Positions 49,070-59,961 of a stretch of 64,000 nucleotides of DNA are shown piece after piece. Position 1 is the stretch's first letter. Each line of letters opens with the position of its first letter. Source of the stretch: Adineta steineri (lineage: Eukaryota; Rotifera; Eurotatoria; Adinetida; Adinetidae); assembly GCA_905250115.1 (NCBI GenBank), contig CAJNOI010000052.1:459551-523550 (forward strand). The letters run 5' to 3'. The notes under the pieces are model-generated. The model saw nothing but the letters and a program-made list of their open reading frames with translations. It was not told the origin of the DNA and ran no database searches. The translations under genes were made by a program, and so were the position numbers.

Positions 49070-49681
49070 CTATGATGAATAATCACGAAAAAGAAAATTT
49101 TTCCATGAAGACCATCGCTCAGAATTTTCGTATAAATAAACCATTGAACGCGTTAATGATGGTTGTAATGTTTCTCGATGACATTCATATAACCAAAGAA
49201 CAACAGCCCAAACGAATGCTGCAAACCATGGAAATATTGGTCGTTGAATTTTTGGTAACCATGAACGTTTTTGTGCATAACGTGCAAAACCAACAACAAT
49301 TCGTGCAAGTAAATAAAGTATGATTTGTTCATTAACACTATTATGTTCATTAAAAATAACATAACCAACAATAAATGCACAAATAAACGCACGCCATGGT
49401 TTTGATATACCAAAAACAGAAGCAACTATTGTTCGAAGTGTTTTATAACAAAATACAAATAAACCTAAATGTTTTGCATGTAAATATGTCATACGAAGAA
49501 TAAAACGTATTCTTTGTGGTAATGGTTCACGACGAAATAATATTGCTTGAACAACTGAATGAGCAAAACGTACTTTAGCTCCATAAACAATACCTTGTCT
49601 TAAACCTTTAATTGTTGCTAAGGTGGCATGATTTGATGGATCATTTAAAATACTATTTATAACATGTGGTATGATAGACAT
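49070..49681 (-). CDS. pxmp4: Peroxisomal membrane protein 4 (PMP24, Tim17 family)
   Basis: A single exon of 203 aa; human PXMP4 is 212. Start chosen at the ATG at 49681 (MSIIPHVIN), because the frame upstream has no ATG and this start aligns with the family N-terminus. Signature segments are ATIKGLRQGIVYGAKVRFAHSVV, TYLHAKHLGLFVFCYKTLR, NEHNSVNEQIILYLLARIV, and AVVLWLYECHRETLQPSLTRSMVYLYE, the last nearly identical to the conserved C-terminal block. It has four hydrophobic segments, as expected for this Tim17-type membrane family. Its function in peroxisomes is not firmly established. It stands alone, with long spacers on both sides. Confidence 0.92.
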   Translation of the reverse strand: MSIIPHVINSILNDPSNHATLATIKGLRQGIVYGAKVRFAHSVVQAILFRREPLPQRIRFILRMTYLHAKHLGLFVFCYKTLRTIVASVFGISKPWRAFICAFIVGYVIFNEHNSVNEQIILYLLARIVVGFARYAQKRSWLPKIQRPIFPWFAAFVWAVVLWLYECHRETLQPSLTRSMVYLYENSERWSSWKNFLFRDYSS

Positions 49682-51502
49682 GAGATTATTATGCTGAGTT
49701 TTATGATCAGATCTTAAGTGTTGGTTTTGTACGAATGCATATTTACCTTTTAAATACACATGTATTTGTTATATTTTGTTTTTCTTAACTTCCATCGAAT
49801 TAAGTTAATAAATGGATAAGGAAAAGAACCAAACAATGCAATTAGAAATATTATATATAGATGCCTCTAGTTATCGCAAGATTTTGTTTGTTTTATTTGT
49901 GAGAGAAAGTGATCATCGTATAGTTTATACCTAAAAATTACTAATTTCAAGTGCTGCTATACAAGATATATATCAAGTTAAATATTCATCAAAATGATAG
50001 GCTGTTTTCATGTATTTTTTGCCAGATTGATCGAGTTTCAAATGATTTTAGCTCACATATGAAATATTCTCTCTCCATTAACGCCTGCTTTTTCCTGACA
50101 TCCACAAGTTCTATTGAATGAACGGTTATACAGATTATTCCGTAGATATATGTCATATTGTAAAAAATATCGTTTTAATTATTGAAAGATAACCACAGTT
50201 TTCAATAAAATCAACTACCATCTAAGTTTAGTCTTTAAACTATACAAGTTAGCTTTACGAATCTGACTTTAAACAATCTAACATAAGATTAATACTTGGA
50301 TCATCTCCTTTTTGAAAAATCTTGACACATTTAACAATTTAAAATATATACTAATGTATCGAGTTTTATTAAATAAGTATGGCTTTGATTCAGAATTGAT
50401 TTATGCTCAAGTGAACCTTCTTTTTGATTAAGCTATCTATTTCAAGATCATAATTCTAACAATAGATACTGTTCCATTTATGAACATGTTCTTATTTTTA
50501 ATTAATTGAATAAGACTATCATTATGATATATATACAATATAAATACCATGTTGTCTACACAGAAAGATAATAATTTTATCTTATATTAAAGGGTTTCTA
50601 CACTTGTATAGATATATTTTTCGCAAACGTCTATGATCTTTTGTAAATAATAGTATCAAGTTTTTGTTTGATCTTTCTATTATTAGAAAAAGAGGGATAT
50701 ATTTAGTTTAAGTTCTAAAAATAAGAAACAATAATTATATGGATTATTTTAGATTTTTGTTCTATATCATGTACAAGTAGATCATTTTTTTTAATATCTT
50801 CGATGTGAATGTCCTCCTATTTTATTTTCTTGTATTAGACTCATTTTTGCACATCTATTGTTATCAATCTTCTTTACAAGACTATTCGCAGTACCTTCAC
50901 GATTTCGTTGAATTTGAATACGATATTTATCATCGTTTTTCATACTGCTCCATTGTCTCATTACATTGTGGGTCATCAAATGACACTTCTTATTTATAAT
51001 GATTAAAAAACAATCAAATATGTACCTAAGAATTGTTGAACAACATGTTTCATACTTCACGTGATAAGCAAGTAGCTTCATTCATAAAAAAATGATATCA
51101 TTGAGACAAAAGGATATATACCATCAAATCTTATAATGAGAAAACTTAATTTCAAATATAGGAGAAGTGCCAGTTGAGTGTTCCGCTTCTTATAGATAAG
51201 TGTCATAAAATGAACAAAAGAATATATTCAAATACTAACATATTCGAAAAATGATCTATTATATATATATATTCGTATTTTTTAAAGTATATAAATTCTA
51301 ATTAGAAGATTTTTATGTGCTTATAGTGCAAGCTAAAAATAGAAATTTCTTTTTTTAAGAATTTATAACTCGCTTTAAAAACTGCATACAAATAAAAATT
51401 TCAATTCAAGCAAGAAACCCCTTCATTTCGCATATATAAAACATGAACAGAGAAAAAAAATATCATCTGACTATTCAAACGATTTTTTCAAATCCTAGTT
51501 TT
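49682..51502. other. Intergenic, nothing recognised
   Basis: 1.8 kb of AT-rich sequence between two same-strand genes. The minus-strand frame at 50791-51081 shows no recognisable domain and is not called. Confidence 0.5.
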
Positions 51503-54500
51503 TTATGAGTATGAACTTGTTGTTGTTGTTGTTTTATTATTAAACCATGCTTCTGACATAGGTACACGAGCTGGTCCAACAAGAACACTATCATCATGTT
51601 GTTGTTGTTGTTGTTGTTGTTGTCCTCCTCTATTTGTCGTTGTTTCTTTTGCTGAATCTTGTTGTTGATTGTAAAGTGAACGAAATGTAATCGCTTGTTT
51701 TAAATATAGTCTTGCTTTAACAATTTCTTTTAATAAATATTTTAAATCATCACTATCAAGTTCTGGTAATAAACTATCATCAAGTTCTAAATCATATGTT
51801 TTATCTTGTTGTAAACGATGCATAAATAAATGTAAATCACGTGAATTATTTGTTGAACGATGATAACGTCCATTATTATCATGTGCTAAACTTTTTAAGA
51901 AATGATTTGCATCAACATCTTGACAACAAAATGATATTGTATTTATTGATATACGTTTTGTATCAACTATATTTGAATCAATTGTATTCATTAAACGTAC
52001 TTGTTCTAATAAATAACTTGTACTATGATCAGGTTTACCATCACTTACATAATAAATACCATCAATTGGTTGTTTTGTATGATGAAAATCAAATGCAAAT
52101 TTTAACACACGTTCACTACATGTATTACCATTCGCTTTTAATGTACTTATCCATGCAATAGCTTCATGACAATTATCTTCAGTTGGTAGAACAAGATGTT
52201 CACGCCATAATTGATAATTATCATTAAATTGAATAAAATTAAATTGAATTTGATTAGCAAAGATTTGTTCCCATACGAGTGTAACTAATTCTTTTTTTAA
52301 AAAATCTAAATATGGTTCCATAGAACCACTTGTATCAACAAGTATAAGAATATTTCTATGTGTAATTGTTGAAAATGTTAAACGACTTCCATTTAATAAC
52401 CATTGCATACGTTTAAAATAACGACGTAAAACAGATTCACATCGTTGACGATAATCATCTAATTCTCGTGGACGTAATTGTAAATGACGAATACTACCTT
52501 TGATATTAATTGAAGGAAATACAGAACAATAACGAGCTGAAGATGTTGATTTTAAATTTGGAACAGTAATAGTATCATGACGACCTATAAAAGAAATGAA
52601 TTTTTTTTACTCAATGTATCTTAAATCCTAAAAATAGGGATATGCAGTATCAGTATACTGAACACCGATAATATTACACTGACGGTCAGTGCATCAGTGG
52701 TGATACCGGCACTGTTTGCACTTAGAGTACAGTGTACACCGACCTGGTGTTCACTGCATCAGTGATGATACCGACACTGTCTGAACTGGGACTACAGTGT
52801 GCACTGATATTGTGCTCACTAAATTATAGATTTATATGGCATTCAACTTGACACGTAATTTAAACATATCGATGAACATAGTGTCAGTATACACCGTGCA
52901 TCCTCAGTTCAAACAGTGTCGATGTCACCACTGATGCAGTGAACATCATATCGGTGTACACTGTACTCTCATTACAGACAGTGTCGGTACAATACTGACA
53001 GTTTTTCAGTGTTTTCACTGAAACTGCACATCCATACCTAAAAAGTTAGTCATTGATTTTATACTTACATTCTGGTCCCGATACCATTTTATGAAGATCA
53101 AGTTTTAATCGAATAAGTGAATGTTTTCTTAACCATGCCTAAAAATTCCTTTTCAATTAATAATCGAATTACTAAATAATATATTTCTTACATGTGATGC
53201 TTCATTTTCATCTTCAGTTGGTATAAGTAATACATTGCCAGGTGCATATTTTCTGACAGATTTTTTTCCTTTTGATGAATCATTTTTAAGAACTGATATT
53301 TTTGTATTATGTTGACCATCGATATAGAAGGATTCTTGTTTAAGTGATGCTTCTCTAAAATAAATATAATAGAAAAAATATTAATGAAATAGAATTACTT
53401 CTTTTTTCTTGAACGTATTGAATCTTGATGAATTTTATCCTCAGGCCATTCAGGTATAAGATTTCTATTACTAGTTGTACTCGTTGGTCTCCAATGTTGA
53501 TCATCTGTATTATTATTTGATTCATTCATATGTTGTCTAGCAGCACTTAACAATGTTTGACGAACAACTAATGGTCCGGAAGTTTTTTCTGTATTTTCAA
53601 TAGGTATAGGTTTTTTATTGGTATTCACAGGTTCACGTACACGTCGTTTCGATTTAATTAATTCAACAAGATTTGCAGCTTGTTCAGAAAATTGGCAAGC
53701 TTTTTCAATTTCATTTTGTAATAATTTAATATCATCACTTTCAATGATTCCTGTCTCACGAAACCATAAAAATCTTCCACCTGAATGTTTAGCTAATGAA
53801 CGCATAAATTCGGCTGTTTTCGTTGCATTTGCCCATCGACCATTAACAGTCATTGATAGATTATTTTGTATACCATGTTCAGATAAATAATAATCATCAA
53901 TATTAAATAATATTGTATGTAAATATATCGATCGACCAACATTACATTCTTCAACATATGCACAACATACATCAAGAGATTGATCTGGTATACCACTTGT
54001 TAATAAATAGATTCCTTCAGGATGTAAATGATGTTTACGTTCTTCTTCATTTTCATAAATAGTACGTAAAGCATGAAGAAGATTACGAGTACCACCACAA
54101 CTTAATCGTAATACCTATAGGAAGAGAATTATATATTTTATTAGCATTTGTTAGGAACTTTTGAAAATGAAAAGAATTTAGACGAATAGAACTTTTCTGA
54201 TTAAGAAGAATTTTCAGTCTACGACGATTCTGCTCAGTTTATGACATACTAACAACTGTCGCATAAAATCAAATTCTTTGCTTTAAGAAACTGATGATTT
54301 TTCTTCTCATATAAATTCATTTGTATCAATGAATAATTAAAAAATCCGACATGAACTCAAGTATGTTGTATTGTTGAATATGTCTTGAAATCCGGAAAAG
54401 AAAATATCCGAAAAATTTCTGATATCGTTCTAACAGAAGAGAATGACAATATTCTTTCATAAATGTTTATGGTTGTCTACGTCTATCATGATTATCGTCT

Positions 54501-57405
54501 ACCGCCGAGTGCCATTCTACTTTACTGTGCTCTGCACTTCTATTAGCAAATATACGCAGACGTGCACCTTGAGAGTGTGGGTGTTGTGTCCATGCTTTAT
54601 CCACACGCACATCTTCTAACTGAAGTCAATACTCTTGCCAATAGGAATGTGACAGTTCCACTTCGAAAGAACTGGACTTGAGTTTTTACAGTCCTACTTG
54701 CTAAAAATTTCGAGGGCGATGAGATCGATCGCGATGAATATCTTGTGGGACTTTCTTTATTAGTGGTTACTAAAAATTGAACTACATCACTTCTCTTCTA
54801 ATCAAATGAGATCTCCTCTTTCTTGTACATGGTTCTCTGTTAAATAAACTGTTAAATCTTTTTTCAAAAATTTTCCAGAGTTTTTCTTCCGAATTTTGGG
54901 ATAATATCGTATTGTTTAGTGTATGATATTCAATAGAATAGAACAAAAATTTCTTACCCATTGCCAAGCATGTTGAAGATTTTCAATAGTTGGTTGTACC
55001 ATTGTTGGTTTAAATCTTAACAAACCATCTTTATGATTTGTACCAAATGCAATAATATTAAAAAATCTTCTACCAAATAATTGTTGTTCAAGTAATAATC
55101 TTAATGAATGTTGTATATGTATAATATAATCTTGATTTGATTGTGAACAATCGACAAGTATAATAATATTATTTTCGACAATATTACCAAAGATTTTACG
55201 TGATGATGAACATAACCATTCCATACGTTGTTCATATAATTCAACGATTTTTTTTAAACGTTTTTGATAATCATATAAACCAGCTAAATCAACATGAATA
55301 TTTTTTGTTGAACCATCATGCCAATCAACTTGAATCATAGATTTTCCAAGTATTTGTGATGTAACTGTTTTACGAAGAATTGGAATATAATCTTCACGTG
55401 CAGAATAAGCATTTGGACCAAGAATTTGAAATAATGTTAGTTTTCTAGCAAATAAACCATGTTGACGAAGCCAATCAGCTGATGTACGATAAACAGCAGG
55501 ATTATTACTGGATAGGACAGCTGATGATTGTTCTTGTTGTTGTTGTCTGCCAACACTTGTATCTCGCTTCAAAAAAATAACAAAAAATGATTAAATTTAA
55601 AATATTATTGATTTCTAGTCGTAGATTCTTGAGAGTGTGGGTTGATCTAGTACTCACTCTCAACTTTACATTTATATGAGAACTTACACTTCTGGCAGAA
55701 TTCATTGATTTGTGTGATGGTGCAGCTGAACGACCAGCAATACTAACATTCTCATTAAAACGAACACTGGATTGTCTTCCATGTGATCGAGCCGATGCTG
55801 CTCGTTCAGTCATTGTAGCTGATGAAACACGTGGCTGTCGTGCATAGATAATTGGTGATTGATCAATAAATTGTTGAGAAAAACGTAATGGTCCTTCATG
55901 ATTAGGTGGACGTGGTAGAAATTTTGATTGTGGATAATGTGCCATTTCAATATTTAATTCATTTTCAATGGATATAATTGCTGAACCAAGTGCACCATGA
56001 CGCATTTCATTAATACGTGATAAAAGTTCATAAGCACGTTGAATTTCACGTACAAGTAGACGAATATCTGTACTATTATATATTTGATGTGGTTCATCAT
56101 GTGAATAACAATGATAAGTATGTTTGATTATTTCTGGAATATCATTTGTTAAATTTTGTAATGAACTAAAAGAAAAATATTCTGTATATTATTATTATTA
56201 TTGAAAATTAAATATTTATACCTGAGTGGATTATGTGGAACAAGTGCTGTTGATTGTGGTTCTTGACGATTACGTGCTGCTGCTAATGTCGCAAATGTAC
56301 TAGCAGATGCAGTCATTGTTTTAAGTAATGCATTAACAAGATGATGACTACAATCATACGAAACAGCATGTATACGTGGTATATCTTCTCCACAAAATAA
56401 TTGTGATGTATAATCAGCAATAACATCAATATTTTGATCAGGTAAACTTCCAACAACAAGTAAAAGTGTATCGAAATCCGACATTAATGATGCACGACGT
56501 AAAGCTAAAATTTTATACAAACAAAATTAATAAATCATAATTTCTTTTTTGCAATTGAAATAATTACCTTTTAATAGATTACTTCCACTACTAGCTTTAA
56601 ATGCACATTTATTTTTATTATTTGGACATGAACTATCAATATGTGCACAATTTTCATCACTACAACCAAATGAAGATTTTAAACTAGCTAACCAAGCACG
56701 TGTTTCATCAAGTGCACGTGAATTAACATCACGTACACCTTTCCATAAAGCATCAACTTCTGTTCCATAAGATATAAAACCTATTTGATCTTTATGAACT
56801 AATTGTTCATTAATTAATGCTAATAAATTTTTATGATATTCTTCTCCACGTCCAAAACTTGCTTGTCCATAACTAAAATCTAATATAACAAGTACACGTG
56901 CACCTTGAACAACACCAAAAATTTTTCGACTATCTTGTAATAACCAACGAATACGATTGGAAAGTGTTTCAACTGTTGCATGTAAACGACATTCAAAATC
57001 ATTGATTGTTAATGAATCAAAACTAATATGTTGAATAGCTCGACCTGTTTTATCAGCTGTTGGTAAAGATACTTTACCTTTAGTTAATAAATCTTTTAAT
57101 GTAAGACCATTGGCTATAAGACCATATTGTGTAAGCCAAGTTTGTGATGGACGTGTTATAGATACATCTCGATTTCCAATTGTAAGACGATCTAAATCAT
57201 GATAATGATTAACATGAGTTGCTTGTAATTCATCTGGTGGTGCTCCACGAGCTGAAAATGGAATAAAATCTCGATCACTATTTTGTTCATAATAAAGACG
57301 ACGTTCATCATCATCATCATCATTTTCATCAACATTAATTACAGTTGATTGTTCATCATCTGTTAATGATGTTAATGATTCTTCAGAATCTTCACCAATC
57401 GACAT
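51503..57405 (-). CDS. vwa3a: VWA3A/VWA3B-type protein with three vWA modules
   Basis: Eight exons: 56568-57405, 56222-56504, 55688-56165, 54958-55566, 53399-54114, 53192-53354, 53069-53138 and 51503-52584, giving 1412 aa. Start at 57405; the frame further upstream has no ATG. Three similar modules each begin with a W-L-x-x-x-G/S-L motif (TWLTQYGLIANGLTL, DWLRQHGLFARKLTL, AWLRKHSLIRLKLDL) and contain a vWA domain (VLVILDFSYG, IIILVDCSQSN, ILILVDTSGSMEPY). Only the third keeps the canonical DxSxS MIDAS motif; the first two have degenerate versions. Near the C-terminus is a polyQ run coded at 51597-51624. VWA3 proteins are large intracellular vWA proteins, often in ciliated cells, with no settled function. 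Two introns carry mobile elements: 52635-53036 and 54381-54903. The symbol is family-level. Confidence 0.82.
51597..51624 (-). repeat. Polyglutamine-coding tract
   Basis: A run of GTT on the plus strand, encoding about eight Gln residues near the C-terminus of the VWA3-type protein. It is likely length-variable. Confidence 0.8.
52635..53036. mobile_element. Foldback hAT-like MITE with perfect 8-bp target duplication
   Basis: 402 bp, termini TAGGGATATGCAG and TGCACATCCATA. CCTAAAAA flanks it on both sides (52627-52634 and 53037-53044). The interior is an imperfect palindrome built of CACTGATG/CATCAGTG-type units. It lies in an intron of the VWA3-type gene. Confidence 0.8.
54381..54903. mobile_element. 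TGTCC-ended DNA element, copy B, without nested insertion
   Basis: Starts TGTCTTGAAATCCGG and ends CCGAATTTTGGGATA; homologous in reverse to 10958-11611. It sits in the 843-bp intron between 54114 and 54958. The site at which copy A carries the hAT-like MITE is intact here (GATGAGATCGATCG). Confidence 0.7.
55630..55672. repeat. Small GTGGG-type foldback in a VWA3 intron
   Basis: TTGAGAGTGTGGGTTGATC followed after a few bases by ACTCACTCTCAACT. A minimal copy of the motif seen at several intergenic loci. Confidence 0.5.
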
Positions 57406-57958
57406 AATAATATTCAATTGAAATTATTGTTTGCCAATCGGGTTAGTTTATGGATTGATTTATTTGATAACAACCATTTTTGATATTTATTGTAACCATG
57501 ATCTTACCTCTTTTTCATATTTAGTTTAAAAATACTGATAGATTGACATTAAATATATAAATTTTTCATTTAAATCTAGGAATAGTCTCGAATATTTATA
57601 TTATTTATTTATTAATTGTGCTAAAGATGTCGCAAGGCGTAAAAAACAATTATGTTATGATAATAATATTTAATAAATATACATTATGATTATGGGCGTG
57701 GTTCTTCATCGAAATATTATTCTTCAGGAAATTTTCAATACGATTTCTTTACTGGATCTATAATTTATTTTCACAGAAGAGAATCTATTTATATATGAGT
57801 CTAATAGTTTATTGTTTTTTTATTTTTTAAAAAGAAATGTAGTACACTAATGAGTTCTAGATTAATATGTTAGTTGCTTTAAAGACAGAGAGTCCAAAGA
57901 ATAATGTGATTTTAAATCTAAGAAGAAAGTTTTTGACTAATAGATATCATTTGGTTGT
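57406..57958. promoter_or_regulatory. Spacer between MGST1 3' end and VWA3 start
   Basis: 553 bp. It should hold the VWA3-type promoter (minus strand) and the MGST1 3' UTR. No specific motif was recognised. Confidence 0.4.
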
Positions 57959-58536
57959 TTATGGACGAACGTTGAGAAGAACACGTGAAGCCATTGAAAG
58001 TGTTGTAAGATAACCAATAGCACATGTAATAAATCGACTTGGTTGTGGTAAAGCAAGCTAAACAAAAAATATTCAATAAAAAAATAAATCTAATGAAAAT
58101 AGTTTATAATAATATACTTGATAAGTAAGCGTATGTAAAACACGTGAAATAAAGAAAACTCGAAAATGCCAAAGAGCAGTATCACGATCAGGATTGGTAC
58201 CAACATAAAATAATCCAACAAGTACGAATGGTACGATATTTTCAATATCATTTAAATGATTACGACGAACACGTTCAACATCTGGATCAGCGAGTGTAAT
58301 AACAGCTGTTTTGTTTTTTGCTAATGAAAGATCTTCTGGATTAGCAAAAGCCTTGAATAAATAAATAAAAATATATTTCTAACGGTAATATAATAAAAAT
58401 TGAAACTTACATCTTTTGACATTCGTTTAAGAGTTGTAAGTGCAGACATACCCATCATTTTAACAACTGCAGCAGTTGAATAAAATGCAAAGTTAGTAAA
58501 AACTGAGTTATTAAGTGTATAATAAAGAATCGACAT
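57959..58536 (-). CDS. mgst1: Microsomal glutathione S-transferase 1 (MAPEG)
   Basis: Three exons: 58411-58536, 58118-58351 and 57959-58057, giving 152 aa; the usual length is about 155. Family blocks are KMMGMSALTTLKRMSKD, AFANPEDLSL, the central DPDVERVRRNHLNDIENIVPF (glutathione-binding MAPEG signature), HFRVFFISRVLHTLTYQ, and the C-terminal LPQPSRFITCAIGYLTTLSMA. It has four transmembrane helices. It conjugates glutathione to electrophiles and reduces lipid peroxides in the ER and outer mitochondrial membrane, normally as a trimer. It is intact and lies upstream of, and on the same strand as, the VWA3-type gene. Confidence 0.93.
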
Positions 58537-59961
58537 TTTAATGAATTGATCTAGATAAATTTGGTTGTAATTTTCGAAGTAGATACTACTTATGCTTTGT
58601 GCACGTCAAGATATCTGAAATGAATAGAGAAGAAGAGAAACGACAGTCGAGGTAGAAAATAACCACAACAACACACATACATACATATATATATACGCAA
58701 ATAATTTTCTCTCGTTCTCCTAACCAAAAATAAAAAATATTTTTCTCTCGAGCGGATGTGTCTTTGCCATTTCTTTTTTTCTCTTTCGCGTTTCTTGGTA
58801 TATACTATCACTCACGCCGTACGCAAAGGTCATAGACGTAAATTAACACAGGAACAATGGAAAAAAATCCTTTTTTCTGTTTATTACACAGACAGGAGTT
58901 TTTTCCAATAAATTATGAGCACTTAAATAATTTTCTTAAATTTTTGCATAAAAACTATAATAAATAAATTATCTTACAGTTGCTGTTGTAAAATAATCTG
59001 ATTGGCAGATAAAAACTAGAGTATTTTGGTTTGATGGAATAATAATTGTTTAGTTAATGTAATTAACGCTTATATAATATGTTTGTAAGCCTCTCAAGAT
59101 CATTATTATCGATGTATATAGATGATTATGACTCTATTCTATTGGATAGATAATATCGTTGCAAAATTTGTTTGAATCTCTAACAGATTAGATAAATTCA
59201 AGAAATTGATCCAACGATTATCATGGGCCAGATCCGAACTGTTCAGATTCAATTTTAGAAAGATCTCAATTGTACATTAGTACAGCGATGTTACATTTTT
59301 AAGTAAGCTCATGTAAAAACGTGCTATCCGATAAATGATGTTCTCTATAATATTTACATGTGCCGTTGATCAATGTTACTCTCAGTTGGTCACAATATAT
59401 TGCGTGATCTACCAGTGTATGCTACAACGCAAACATCAAAGATATGATTCAATAATCAAATTCTCGTAGAGGATATAAGCCAATTAATAATTAATTGAGA
59501 TTATATTGAAAATTCTATTTAATAAAACAGATAATAAGTTTAACATCGAGGATAACTTTTAACATACGCTCATGGGCGATGTAATCCTCATATAAAAATT
59601 TAACATCCAAACAAGTATCCTAAGGTGTGGATCTGGACATGACTGACCTATTTCAAAAATGAATAGTTACAAAATAGTGATTGAAACATGAGATAGAAAT
59701 ATCGATATCCAACTAATACTGTTCGTTTACAGACAGCGTTTAAAACGTATATATTTCAATGGACTTGAAACAAAAACACTAACATATGTTTTATAACTGA
59801 AACTACCGCCAATGAATCAATCAATCAATGTTATTCTTCAGAAATAGATTGATAGAGGGCTGTTAGTGAAAAATCTCTGAATGTCTACTTCAAAAACTAT
59901 GTTGAATTTAAGAGGAAAGGAATGGCGCCAATAATTTCATTTGTCATTATTCAATCTGAAT
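58537..59961. promoter_or_regulatory. Divergent interval between MGST1 and TAF5
   Basis: 1.4 kb between two genes pointing away from each other, so both promoters should be here. AT-rich, with a TA/CA-rich tract near 58670-58695. No repeat with clear ends was seen. Confidence 0.45.

Noticed and set aside
50791..51081. 96-codon minus-strand frame between PXMP4 and VWA3
   Set aside because: No recognisable domain, no start context and no splice-supported extension.
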